Positions 34,899 to 44,421 of a DNA stretch of 64,000 bases are shown piece by piece. The number at the start of each line of letters is the position of its first letter. The first letter of the stretch is position 1. The stretch covers positions 1,054,001 through 1,118,000 of the forward strand of contig NZ_CP187259.1 of the NCBI RefSeq assembly GCF_049676595.1, written 5' to 3'. The translations under genes and the position numbers were made by a program. This DNA is from Methanocella_A sp049676595 (GTDB lineage: Archaea > Halobacteriota > Methanocellia > Methanocellales > Methanocellaceae). Under the pieces are notes generated by a model. The model saw only the letters and a list, made by a program, of their open reading frames with translations. It had not been told where the DNA came from and ran no database searches.

Positions 34899-36338
34899 AT
34901 GGCCAGACTGGCAATTGCTATGGACCTGGGAACGAGCGGGTTCAGGGCGCAGGCCATTAACCCCGGGACCAGCGATACGCTGTCCACCGTGCTTACTACA
35001 GGCCATCCGCTGCCCGGGAACAACGTGATCGATCACATCCAGTTTGCCCTGGAAGCAGGTGGAGAGATCGCCCGGGGTATCATAATGGGGGCCGTCAACC
35101 GGATCATCCTCGCCCTCAGGGTGCCGGCCGACGATGTGGGCGTGCTTAGCGTCTGCGGCAATCCTGCCCAGCTTTCTCTTTTTCAGGGTATGGAAATCCG
35201 GGACCTCGCCTATGCCGGGAAGCGCAAGCTTGACTCGCTGGGAGTGGCCATACCCGGCCGGGAAGCAGCCATTCTTAAGGCAAAGCAGTTTCCGGGGCTG
35301 AACCTCCCGCCGGATTGCGACGTGATCATTCCTCCGGCCGTCCGCCACGAAGTCGGGGCAGATGCGCTCGCCCTCATTCTGAAGACCGGCATGCTTGAGC
35401 TGGAAGAGACTTCGCTGGCGATCGATTACGGGACCAACGCGGAGATGGCGCTCTTTCACGACGGGCTGGTATATACGGGCTCAACCGCGGCGGGGCCTGC
35501 TCTCGAAGGCCAGCAGATCACCTGCGGCACTCTGGCCACCCCTGGGGCGATATGCGACCTGCAACGGGCCGAATCCCCGGAAGCCCCGTTTTACAGGCTA
35601 ACGATCCTGGATTCTGACATGTCCCCCGTGCCCGGGCCGGTTGTCGACTTCCGGGAAAGCCGCTACCTCGACTCCGGCATGCCCCGGCCATCGGGTATTA
35701 CCGGCACCGGGGTTGTTGCCGCGATCTGCGAAGGAATCCAGTCCGGCCTGATCACTATCCCTCATATTGCCACCACCGATCGCAGGCTGCACCTGGGAGA
35801 AGACCTGTTCCTGTCCGAGGAAGACCTTACGGAAGCCGGTAAAGCCATCGGCTCTGTGCGCGCCGGCTACATCGCCATGTGCAAGCGGGCAGGTATAGCC
35901 ATCCAGGACATCGACACTGTGTATATGTCCGGCTCCGCCGGTACCTACATAGATGCCCTGAAGGCTCAGAAGCTGGGCCTGATACCCCCGAGAGTGAGCA
36001 AAGTGTGCCAGGTGGGAAACACCTCGCTGGCAATGGCCCGGGACCTCGCCTCCGATCCGGCAAAGCTGGACACGATGTCCGGGCTGGCGCGGAAGCTCAA
36101 AAGAAACCACTGTATGTTTGCCCACTCCGTCGTTTTTAAAAAAGTCTACCTTCTCGAGCTCTCGTACTGGACAGAGGGTATGCCGGCCCGCCTCTACCGG
36201 TCCATGCTGAACCGGTACGGCCTGCCTGATCTGCCACCTGTGGCAGGGACCCCGGAAGTCCTGCATCTCGTTAAAAAGGACATTGACAATACTGGTGCTT
36301 TAGGCCTGGTCACTCTGGCTGAAGGAGGCCCCTCATGA
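34899..36338 (+). CDS. ASKHA/DUF4445-type corrinoid reductive activator (RamA-like, no Fe-S domain)
   Basis: 479 residues. The ASKHA fold is seen in AIAMDLGTSGFRAQAI at the very N-terminus (phosphate-1 loop), LAIDYGTNAEMAL near 173-185 (phosphate-2) and YMSGSAGTYIDALKA near 345 (adenosine loop). It matches the catalytic part of RamA/RACo proteins, which use ATP to reduce inactive Co(II) corrinoid to Co(I). Those proteins carry their own Fe-S domain; here there is no CxxC cluster motif at either end, so electrons must come from a partner. Gene order mtaC-mtaB-activator supports the role. Its stop overlaps the kinase start by four bases (ATGA). Confidence 0.75.
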   Translation: MARLAIAMDLGTSGFRAQAINPGTSDTLSTVLTTGHPLPGNNVIDHIQFALEAGGEIARGIIMGAVNRIILALRVPADDVGVLSVCGNPAQLSLFQGMEIRDLAYAGKRKLDSLGVAIPGREAAILKAKQFPGLNLPPDCDVIIPPAVRHEVGADALALILKTGMLELEETSLAIDYGTNAEMALFHDGLVYTGSTAAGPALEGQQITCGTLATPGAICDLQRAESPEAPFYRLTILDSDMSPVPGPVVDFRESRYLDSGMPRPSGITGTGVVAAICEGIQSGLITIPHIATTDRRLHLGEDLFLSEEDLTEAGKAIGSVRAGYIAMCKRAGIAIQDIDTVYMSGSAGTYIDALKAQKLGLIPPRVSKVCQVGNTSLAMARDLASDPAKLDTMSGLARKLKRNHCMFAHSVVFKKVYLLELSYWTEGMPARLYRSMLNRYGLPDLPPVAGTPEVLHLVKKDIDNTGALGLVTLAEGGPS

Positions 36339-39300
36339 CGCTTACCCGGCAAGATCTCTCCTCTCTTCCGCGCATCCACGAGGGTCGCAGCACCATCGTG
36401 TACCTCCAGGAGAAGTCTGAGTATGGCGGCCCTGTGGTGATCAAGGTCTTGCAGCCGGGCTACGCTTCCCATGGCGGTGCCGGGCGGCCGGAAGTCGAGT
36501 TCGAGACGACCAAAGGCCTGAACATACCCGGTATCAGAAAAGCGCTGAAGTTGGTTACCATAGATAGTAGCCCCGCAGTTATACTGAGCTACGTCGAGGG
36601 CCGGGTAGCCAGCGATGTCTTTGCAGAGGGCCTCAGCCTCGATGATAAGCTAAAGATAGGGGTTTCTCTGGTGACCGCACTGGATCAGCTTCACCGCCAT
36701 AAAATATTGCACAGGAACCTTACCAGCGCTAATGTCATCATAAGCGGTGACATGCAGGCGACGGTTATCGACCTCGATATGGCGGTAGCCGGGGGGCATG
36801 TCGGCCGGCAGGAACGCCTCGACCTGTTCGAAACCTCTCTGGAGTACATTTCTCCGGAACAGACCGGCCGGATAAACCGGCCGGTAGACTACCGGAGCGA
36901 TCTTTACTCGGCAGGCGTAATCTTGTATGAAATGCTTACTGGAAAGCTGCCTTTCGACGTTGCCGGCAAGTCCGAGCTAATTCACCAGCTGCTGGCCAAA
37001 AATCCCGTGCCTCCTCACGAAATCGAGAGCGGGCTGCCAGAGACGGTTTCGGACATCGTCCTGAAGCTGCTGGCGAAGAGCCCCGAAGACCGCTACCAGT
37101 CCGCGTATGGCCTGAAGGCAGACCTGGAGGAGGCTCTCGCCAGGCTGCGGGCCACGGGCAGGATCGAGCCGTTTCCGCTCGGCCGGGAAGACCTCTCCGG
37201 TATCTTCAAGGTGCCGGGGAAGTTGTATGGCCGGGAACAGGAAACCGTGGAGCTGCTCAGGGCAATAGAAGCTGTTGCCGGAGGTAGCTCGGAGACAGTG
37301 CTGATCACCGGCCCTCCCGGCGTGGGCAAGACCATGCTGGTCACCGACATACGGCGGTTTGTGGGGAAAGCGGGGGGCTCTTTTATCTCCGGGAAGCCGG
37401 ACGAGTACCAGAAGAACACTCCTTACTTTGCCCTGATCCAGGCCTTCACCGAGCTGGTCGACCAGATGCTAACCGAGAACGTCGAGAGAGTGGCCTACTG
37501 GAAGGCGAAAATTTTGCAGGCGGTCGGGAGTGGCGGAGGCTTACTGGTCAGCCTGATCCCTCGCCTCGAACTCATCATCGGCCGGCAGCCTCCGGTTCCC
37601 GACCTGGGGCCCACTGAAGCTCAGAACCGCTTTCGGCTCATCTTTCTGAGCTTCGTCAGGTCGATAGCTGAACAAGGCCATCCGCTCGTCATGTTCATAG
37701 ACAACCTGCAGTGGGCGGACCCGGCGACGATGAACCTCCTCAAGCCGCTGATGGCCGGCCAGGATTACCCTTACCTGCTGTTTATCGGCGCCTACCGGGA
37801 TGTCGAAACAGGCCCCGCGCACCAGCTCTCGGAAACTATCGGGGAACTGAAGAGCCAGAAGGCGAACGTCCGGGTTATCCGGCTGGGGAACCTGTCCGGG
37901 GATGCGTTTAACCAGCTCGTATCCGACACGCTCCGCTGCGATCTTTCCTACTCCCGGCCTCTGTCCAACCTTATCTTCGAGAAGACCGGGGGGAACCCGC
38001 TGTTCGCCGTGCAGTTTTTCCAGTCACTCTACGAGGAAGGCTACCTCACCTTCGACTATGACCTCCGGCGGTGGGAGTGGGATGCCGACCATATCCGCAG
38101 GATGGGCATTACCGACAACGTCGTGGTACTTGCGATGCAAAAGATAGAGCGCCTGCCGGAGGAAACAAGGCGCCTGCTGTCGCTGGCAGCGTGTATCGGG
38201 GCCCTGTTCGATGCAGGGACGCTGGCAGCTGCGGCTGAAATGCCCGTATCAGAAGTGGTCTGGCACCTGTGGCAGGCGGCGGAGGAGGGGCTGATCCTGC
38301 CAGTGGGTGAAAAGTTTGCGCCGGCTACGGGAGAGGTACCTATGACAGGCGAGGAGCGGTTTGAGTTCCTGCACGATCGGGTTCGCAAGGCATCCCGCTC
38401 TCTTCTGCCCAGGAGGCAACAGAAGCTGGTGCACCTGAAGCTGGGCAGGCTGCTCCTGCAGAAAACCCCTGAGGCCGAATTCGAAGACCAGATCTTCAGT
38501 ATCGTGAACCACCTCGACGAGGGCTTTCAGTACCTGGAAAATGCCTCGGAGCGACTTCGGCTGGTCGAACTCAACCTGTCCGCCGGGCGGAAGGCGAAGA
38601 GGGAGGCAGCTTACCACGCGGCTATCTGGTATTTCAGCATGGGCATCGGAATGCTGCCTCCGGATAAGTGGGCGCGGTATCACAACCTGGCCCTGAATTT
38701 GTATATGGAGGCCATAGAAGCCGAATACCTGAGCCTGAACTTCGAGAGAGCGGAGCTACTTTCTAAGGAGGTACTGCAGCATACTGACGATCTGCTGACC
38801 CGGGGGAGGGTCTACGAGCTGCGGGTCCTCTTCTACACGGCCCAGAAGCAGGATGAAGAAGCCATCATGGCCGGGCTCGAAGCGCTGGAGATGCTCGGAT
38901 TACGCCTTCCCGGGGAGCCGGACGCTCTGAAAACCTGCTCGGAGCAGCTACGCCCGGAGATCGCCAGGGCCATCTCCCGGGTGGAGGACCTGGCCTACCT
39001 GCCTGTGATGGGCGAGGCCCGGCAGCTGACGCTGATGAGGGTGATGATGAGCCTCGCCACGCCCGCGTCCAAGACAAACTTTCCCCTGCTCACCGTGCTC
39101 ATCTCCCTGATGGTCCTCACCTCGGTAAAGCACGGTAATTCTCCCATGTCGGCTTTTGCCTACGGCTGGTATGCAGTGCTACTGTGCGGGCCTTACCGGG
39201 ACATCGAAACGGGGTACCGGTTCGGGCAGCTTTCCCTGAGGCTGCAAAGGCAGTTTCAGGCAAGGGAGCAGGAGGCGAAAATTCTCTTCCTGTTCAACGC

Positions 39301-41785
39301 CTTCGTGAGGCCGTGGAGCGAGGATGCCCGGGCATCGATCAAGCCGCTCCGGGAAGTTTCCGAGACCGGCATGGAAACCGGCGACCTGGAGTACGCCTTG
39401 GCCAGCGCGGTCCATTACAGCGGTTACCTCTTCTGCACAGGCGGCAGCGTAAGCCAGATCCGCGATAGTGCGGTCTCGTGCCTGGAGACGATGGGCAGGC
39501 TGCGGCTGGAGTTACACAGCCAGCTGGCCCGGATCTGGGGCCAGGCTGCGCTAAACCTGGCCGGCGAGGCGTCCGACCCCGGAAAGCTCAGCGGCAGGCT
39601 TCTGGATGAGCAGGCCACTCTTCCTGCATGGGCCGGGGCAAAGGACCTTCTCCCGGTCTTCTGCGCGCTGTATTGTAAAACCCGGCTACTGTACTTATTC
39701 GGAGACTACCCGGGCGCAGCCGAGTCGGCCAGGGAGTGCGAAAAGTACGGGATGTACGGGGAGGGGTACCTGTACTATGCCGATTTCTTATTCTATTTCG
39801 CGCTGGTGCTGCTGGCATCTTACCGGAAAGCGGGCGCCGGCGAGAAAGAGGCGTTACTCGAGAAGGCGAAGTTTCTCCTAGCCCGCCTGAAGCACTGGGC
39901 GAGCCACTCTCCCGTGAACTTCGCTCATAAGTGCGACCTGATCGAGGCAGAGCTGGCCAGAACTACGGGCGAGATCGGCAGGGCTATGGAACTCTACGGC
40001 CGGGCGATCAAAGGCACCAGCGAAAATGGTTTCGTCAGCGAAGAAGCGCTGGCCTACGAGCTGGAAGCTCGCTTTTACCTGGCCATGGGCCGGGATGACA
40101 TTGCGGGGGTTAGTATTCGCAAGTCAGTCGACTGCTACCGATTGTGGGGCGCCGGGCGCAAGGTGGAAGATCTCGAGAGCCAGTTCAGGTACCTGCTCGT
40201 CCGGGACAGGGCCGCATCGCTGGACGCAGCAGCCATCATCGCGGCCTCGCGTACCCTTTCCCAGGAGATCCATCTCGAACAGCTGCTGAACAAGCTCACG
40301 AGCATCGCCATTGAAAACGCCGGCGCCCAGAAGGGAGTGTTAATCATGGCCAGAGACGCGTCGCTGGTGCTCCAGGCCCGGGGCATCATCGGCCAGGGCC
40401 AGGTGGAGACGCTCTCCGGCATACCATTTGCCTCTAGCGGGGAAGTGCCCGTTTCCGTGGTCAACTACGTCGCGAGGACCCAGACGCCCGTCGTGCTGAA
40501 CGACGCATACCACGACAGCACCTACGAGTCGGACCGGTATATCTCCGAGCACCACACCAGGTCCCTGCTCTGCCTTCCCATCGTCCATCACGGGGCTCTG
40601 TCCGGCATCCTCTACCTGGAGAATAATCTGGCTACTAACGTGTTCACCCAGGACCGGCTTGAGCTGCTGAAAGCGCTGTCCTACCAGGCCGCAATCTCCA
40701 TCGAAAACGCCCACGTCTACGATGCGCTGCGAGATAGCGAGTCCAGGTTCAGGACGCTGGCCGAGACCAGCTCCGCCGGCATTGTCGTGTACCGCCAGAA
40801 GATTCTCTACGCCAACCCGGCGACGGTGAGGCTCTCGGGTTATACCATGGAAGAGCTGCTGTCCATGGACCTGGTAGATATCGTACATCCCGATTTCCGG
40901 GAACTGGTCACCGAAAGGGTGATACGCAGGCTTAAAGGCGAGGCCGTTCCCACTCACTACGAGTACCTGATGATCCGGAAAGACGGAGAAACCCGGTGGA
41001 TTGATGTCTCCGTCACCCGGTTCCAGTACCAGGGCCAGCCTGCCGGCCTCGGCGTCCTGATCGACGTCACCGATCGCAAGAGGGCTGAAGAGGGGCTGAA
41101 AGCGGCGAAATCGCAGGTCGAGATGTACCTGGACCTGATGAGCCACGATATCACGAACATGAACCAGATCGGCATAGGGTTTCTGGAGTTTGCCCTCACC
41201 ACGATGCAGCTCGACGACAGTAGCAGAGAGCTGATTTCCAAGCCTCTGGAAGCGCTGCAGAGCAGCACGAGGCTAATCGAAAACGTGCGGAAGCTGCAGC
41301 GGGTCATCGAGGGTGGCGTCAGGCACTATGAGACAGACGTTGACGAAGTGATCACAGATCTGGTTTCGACTTATTCTAACCTTGTAGGCAGGGAGATACA
41401 GATTAACTATACGGGGTGCAAGTGCACCGTGATGGCCAACGAGCTGCTGACCGACGTCTTTTCGAACATCATCGGCAACGCAATCAAACACTCCCTGGGC
41501 CAGCTAATCATCTCGATCAGGATGAAAAAGGAGATGGTGGAGGGGAAGCCCTGCTGTATCGTCTCCATCGAGGACAATGGCCCTGGCATCCCCGACGAGC
41601 TGAAAGTCAGGCTGTTCACCCGGTTCCAGAAGGGGAAAACGAGGACCAGCGGCAAAGGCCTCGGTCTCTACCTGGTCAAGGTGCTGGTCGAGGACTACGG
41701 GGGAAAAGTGTGGCTGGAAGACTGCGTAGCCGGAGAGCATCACCGGGGCTGCCGGTTCATGATCCAGCTTCCGGCGGTAGCTTAG
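36335..41785 (+). CDS. Giant hybrid: Ser/Thr kinase-like, AAA ATPase, TPR-like, GAF, PAS and histidine kinase
   Basis: 1816 residues, no membrane segments, so a cytosolic sensor. Residues 1-270 are a protein-kinase fold with VVIK (Lys37), DLD (Asp146) and SPEQTGR, but the catalytic loop is HRNLTSAN: the Asp of HRD is Asn128. At 290-600 is an AAA/NACHT-like ATPase with Walker A GPPGVGKT (326-333). About 700-1300 is helical TPR-like. GAF follows (about 1325-1460), then PAS (about 1468-1590). The end is a histidine kinase with His1604 in LMSHDITNMNQ, N-box NIIGNAIKHS, DNGPGIP and GKGLGLYL. The layout matches the trifunctional kinases of cyanobacteria and Methanocella. Overlap with the corrinoid activator gene suggests it senses methanol or corrinoid state. 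Confidence 0.85.
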   Translation: MTLTRQDLSSLPRIHEGRSTIVYLQEKSEYGGPVVIKVLQPGYASHGGAGRPEVEFETTKGLNIPGIRKALKLVTIDSSPAVILSYVEGRVASDVFAEGLSLDDKLKIGVSLVTALDQLHRHKILHRNLTSANVIISGDMQATVIDLDMAVAGGHVGRQERLDLFETSLEYISPEQTGRINRPVDYRSDLYSAGVILYEMLTGKLPFDVAGKSELIHQLLAKNPVPPHEIESGLPETVSDIVLKLLAKSPEDRYQSAYGLKADLEEALARLRATGRIEPFPLGREDLSGIFKVPGKLYGREQETVELLRAIEAVAGGSSETVLITGPPGVGKTMLVTDIRRFVGKAGGSFISGKPDEYQKNTPYFALIQAFTELVDQMLTENVERVAYWKAKILQAVGSGGGLLVSLIPRLELIIGRQPPVPDLGPTEAQNRFRLIFLSFVRSIAEQGHPLVMFIDNLQWADPATMNLLKPLMAGQDYPYLLFIGAYRDVETGPAHQLSETIGELKSQKANVRVIRLGNLSGDAFNQLVSDTLRCDLSYSRPLSNLIFEKTGGNPLFAVQFFQSLYEEGYLTFDYDLRRWEWDADHIRRMGITDNVVVLAMQKIERLPEETRRLLSLAACIGALFDAGTLAAAAEMPVSEVVWHLWQAAEEGLILPVGEKFAPATGEVPMTGEERFEFLHDRVRKASRSLLPRRQQKLVHLKLGRLLLQKTPEAEFEDQIFSIVNHLDEGFQYLENASERLRLVELNLSAGRKAKREAAYHAAIWYFSMGIGMLPPDKWARYHNLALNLYMEAIEAEYLSLNFERAELLSKEVLQHTDDLLTRGRVYELRVLFYTAQKQDEEAIMAGLEALEMLGLRLPGEPDALKTCSEQLRPEIARAISRVEDLAYLPVMGEARQLTLMRVMMSLATPASKTNFPLLTVLISLMVLTSVKHGNSPMSAFAYGWYAVLLCGPYRDIETGYRFGQLSLRLQRQFQAREQEAKILFLFNAFVRPWSEDARASIKPLREVSETGMETGDLEYALASAVHYSGYLFCTGGSVSQIRDSAVSCLETMGRLRLELHSQLARIWGQAALNLAGEASDPGKLSGRLLDEQATLPAWAGAKDLLPVFCALYCKTRLLYLFGDYPGAAESARECEKYGMYGEGYLYYADFLFYFALVLLASYRKAGAGEKEALLEKAKFLLARLKHWASHSPVNFAHKCDLIEAELARTTGEIGRAMELYGRAIKGTSENGFVSEEALAYELEARFYLAMGRDDIAGVSIRKSVDCYRLWGAGRKVEDLESQFRYLLVRDRAASLDAAAIIAASRTLSQEIHLEQLLNKLTSIAIENAGAQKGVLIMARDASLVLQARGIIGQGQVETLSGIPFASSGEVPVSVVNYVARTQTPVVLNDAYHDSTYESDRYISEHHTRSLLCLPIVHHGALSGILYLENNLATNVFTQDRLELLKALSYQAAISIENAHVYDALRDSESRFRTLAETSSAGIVVYRQKILYANPATVRLSGYTMEELLSMDLVDIVHPDFRELVTERVIRRLKGEAVPTHYEYLMIRKDGETRWIDVSVTRFQYQGQPAGLGVLIDVTDRKRAEEGLKAAKSQVEMYLDLMSHDITNMNQIGIGFLEFALTTMQLDDSSRELISKPLEALQSSTRLIENVRKLQRVIEGGVRHYETDVDEVITDLVSTYSNLVGREIQINYTGCKCTVMANELLTDVFSNIIGNAIKHSLGQLIISIRMKKEMVEGKPCCIVSIEDNGPGIPDELKVRLFTRFQKGKTRTSGKGLGLYLVKVLVEDYGGKVWLEDCVAGEHHRGCRFMIQLPAVA

Positions 41786-41878
41786 CGTGTTCCGCAGAGG
41801 CAGAACAGGATAAATACTGGCAGGGCTTAGAAGATTTTGTGGCTGCCGGGCCACGATGCGATTCACGAGATGTAAAAG

Positions 41879-41889
41879 TTCTTATATGA
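41879..41889 (+). promoter_or_regulatory. TATA box for the PAPS-reductase-like gene
   Basis: TTCTTATATGA; a start near 41908 would give an almost leaderless mRNA for ATG 41912. It separates the mta operon from the next one. Confidence 0.45.
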
Positions 41890-41911
41890 TGTCCACTCCA
41901 CTTTTGCCACG

Positions 41912-43795
41912 ATGAGCCACGTTTATCTTGGAAAGCTGACGCTGTTCTGGTGCGACACCTGTAACGTGCCCGTGCTCGGCAAGAAGTGCGCGAAGTGCGG
42001 GGGCGAAACGCGACGGGTAGAGGTCACGCCGCCGGGCGACATAAGGCCGGCCTTCCCCTTCGACGTCGACCTGATCAACAAAGCGATCGCCGACGGCTTC
42101 GGTCACGAAGGCATGATCCAGGGTAAGGTAGTCGTGCTCAACAAGGCCCCGTACGAAGACCGGCTCGACGAGATCTACGTGGACGGCCGCATGTTCGGCG
42201 CGGTACGGTTCGACCCGGTAAGGCTCAAGTGGACTTTCATGCCCAGGCCTTACGCGGCCAAACAGATGAAGCTGACCAAAGGCTTCGTGATCGCCGATAA
42301 GGGCGCTGAGAAGCCGCTGCTCGGCAGTTCCAACATGCTCGGCCCCGGAGTGATCGACTGCGACGAGAACATCCGGATCGACGACGAAGTCATCGTCTTG
42401 GTCAACGGCAGACCTGTGGCTATGGGCCGGGCCAAGATGACCGGCGCCGACATGAAGGCCAGGAAAAAGGGCGTCGCCGTCAAGACCCGGTGGAACGGCT
42501 ACGACGACAACGCCGTCCCTGCCGGCGGCCAGACCTGGGACGACGCAATCGCGGCCAACGCCAACTATATCGACGGCTTCGAGAGCGAAGGCATCAGCTT
42601 CGCAAAGAAGGTGGCGGCAGAGAAGAACCTGCCTGTCACAGTTTCCTACTCCGGGGGAAAGGACAGCCTGGCTACTCTCCTGATCGTCAGGAAGGCGCTG
42701 CCTGACTTCGACGTGATGTACATCAACACGGGCCTGGAGTTTCCTGAGACGACTGCCAACGTGCACGAGGTGGCGGAGAAGTACGGCCTAAAACTCAAGA
42801 TCGCAGAAGCAGAGTCCTTCTGGGCCGCAGCCCCCAAGTTCGGGCCTCCATCGGTCGAAGCTCGCTGGTGCTGCAAGGTCTGCAAGCTCGGCCCCATCAC
42901 GAACTTGATCGAGACCAGCTACCCCTCCGGGTGCCTTTCTTTCATCGGCCAGCGCCGGTACGAGTCCGAAGTCCGGGCGAAGAGCCTGCGGGTCTGGCAG
43001 AATCCCTGGGTCGGCAACCAGACCAGCGCCTCGCCCATCCAGAACTGGACCGCCCTGCACATCTGGCTGTACCTGTTCAGGGAAAAAGCCCCGTACAACC
43101 CGCTGTACGAGCGAGGCTTCGACCGGATCGGCTGCTGGCTATGCCCGAGCGCCAGCCTGGCCGACTACGAATACGTCAAACAGCAGCACCCGGAGATGTG
43201 GCAGCAGTGGGAGGCTTTCCTGCTGGACTACTGCAAGAAGGTCGGGCTGTCCCCGGGCTACGTAACCTACGGGCTGTGGCGGTGGAAGCGGCTTCCCCCG
43301 CAGTGGGAGGAGATCCGCAACACGCTGGGCATCACGACCACTACTCCAGAGGGCAAGGTAGAAGCCCTGGAGTTCAACGTCGTCTGCGGCCACCGCCCCT
43401 GCAAGGACGGCTCGGTGAGCGCCGAGGGCAGCTTCGACGCTCCGCTGGACCTGGAGCGGCTGGAGATCATGCTCAGGCCGCTGGGCGAGGTCAAGACCAT
43501 GGACGGAGTCATCTTCATCCCGTCCGGCGAGAGAAGTGTACAGGTCTTCGCAACGGGCACCGTGGTGGCCAGAGGCAAGGACGAGGCGACCGTAGGAGAA
43601 ACCATCCGCCTGGCAGAAAAGGCCATCCGCCGGGGCATGCTGTGCACCGGGTGCGGCGTCTGCGTGGGCGCATGCCCCATAAACGCTATAACCAAGGAGA
43701 ACCACAAAGCTAGCATCGGCGAGGCGTGCAACGCATGTGGCGAATGCATAGATATTTGCCCCCTCGTCAAGTTCCGGAGGAGCGGAGGACAGTAA
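41912..43795 (+). CDS. Zinc-ribbon/PUA/PAPS-reductase-like/ferredoxin fusion
   Basis: 627 residues in four parts. Residues 14-31 hold a zinc ribbon (CDTCNVPVLGKKCAKCGG). A PUA-like domain follows at about 110-195, with DEVIVLVNGRPVAMGRAKM. The PP-loop domain carries SGGKDS at 247-252, WCCKVCKLGPI and GCWLCPSAS. The C-terminus has two [4Fe-4S] motifs (CTGCGVCVGACP and CNACGECIDICP). The core is related to phosphoadenosine phosphosulfate reductases. PUA and zinc ribbon suggest an RNA or tRNA substrate rather than free PAPS, and PP-loop enzymes with Fe-S clusters thiolate tRNA. Function is therefore open: sulfonucleotide reduction or RNA sulfuration. hisH begins two bases after the stop. Confidence 0.75.
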   Translation: MSHVYLGKLTLFWCDTCNVPVLGKKCAKCGGETRRVEVTPPGDIRPAFPFDVDLINKAIADGFGHEGMIQGKVVVLNKAPYEDRLDEIYVDGRMFGAVRFDPVRLKWTFMPRPYAAKQMKLTKGFVIADKGAEKPLLGSSNMLGPGVIDCDENIRIDDEVIVLVNGRPVAMGRAKMTGADMKARKKGVAVKTRWNGYDDNAVPAGGQTWDDAIAANANYIDGFESEGISFAKKVAAEKNLPVTVSYSGGKDSLATLLIVRKALPDFDVMYINTGLEFPETTANVHEVAEKYGLKLKIAEAESFWAAAPKFGPPSVEARWCCKVCKLGPITNLIETSYPSGCLSFIGQRRYESEVRAKSLRVWQNPWVGNQTSASPIQNWTALHIWLYLFREKAPYNPLYERGFDRIGCWLCPSASLADYEYVKQQHPEMWQQWEAFLLDYCKKVGLSPGYVTYGLWRWKRLPPQWEEIRNTLGITTTTPEGKVEALEFNVVCGHRPCKDGSVSAEGSFDAPLDLERLEIMLRPLGEVKTMDGVIFIPSGERSVQVFATGTVVARGKDEATVGETIRLAEKAIRRGMLCTGCGVCVGACPINAITKENHKASIGEACNACGECIDICPLVKFRRSGGQ

Positions 43796-43796
43796 A

Positions 43797-44396
43797 GTGA
43801 AGATCGCGATCATCGACTACGGTGCAGGCAACCTGAACAGCGTGCAGCGGGGCTTCGCCTACGTGGGACAGCAGGTCCGGTTTACTGGCGACCCGGGCGA
43901 GATCGAGGCGGCGGATGCGCTGGTGCTCCCCGGAGTGGGCGCTTTCGAGGCTTGCATGCGCCAGGTCGACCCGCTGAAAAAGGTCATCCTGGAGCGGGTC
44001 GATGCGGGAGTGCCACTGCTGGGCATCTGTCTGGGCATGCAGATGTTCTACGAGGCCAGCGAAGAGAACGGCCGGCACGAAGGGCTCAAGATTGTCCCCG
44101 GCACAGTGTCCCGGTTCGCGGGAAACCTGAAAGTCCCGCACATGGGCTGGAACTCGCTGTCCATCGAGAAGGAGCACCCGCTGCTCAAAGGTATCGACAA
44201 AGGCAGCTACGTCTATTTTGTCCACTCGTACAAGGCAAACGTCAACGCCTGCACAGTAGCCTCATCGGACTACGGGGGAGCCTTTACCGCCATCGTTTCC
44301 AACGATGCAGGAAACGCCATAGGCACCCAGTTCCACCCGGAGAAAAGTGGCCCTGTCGGGCTCAAGATGCTTAAAAACTTCGCAGAAATGATTTAA
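43797..44396 (+). CDS. hisH: Imidazole glycerol phosphate synthase, glutaminase subunit
   Basis: 199 residues from GTG 43797. Class I glutamine amidotransferase: IIDYGAGNLNSV at the N-terminus, the nucleophile Cys in LLGICLGMQMF, and the His/Glu of the triad in GTQFHPEKSG. It releases ammonia for HisF in histidine synthesis. hisF is not adjacent, so the his genes are scattered. It is packed against the PAPS-reductase-like gene (one base between stop and start) and precedes gtrA by 25 bases, so three functionally unlike genes share a transcript. Confidence 0.93.
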   Translation: MKIAIIDYGAGNLNSVQRGFAYVGQQVRFTGDPGEIEAADALVLPGVGAFEACMRQVDPLKKVILERVDAGVPLLGICLGMQMFYEASEENGRHEGLKIVPGTVSRFAGNLKVPHMGWNSLSIEKEHPLLKGIDKGSYVYFVHSYKANVNACTVASSDYGGAFTAIVSNDAGNAIGTQFHPEKSGPVGLKMLKNFAEMI

Positions 44397-44421
44397 CTAT
44401 AGCCAAAAATGTAGTGCAGGT

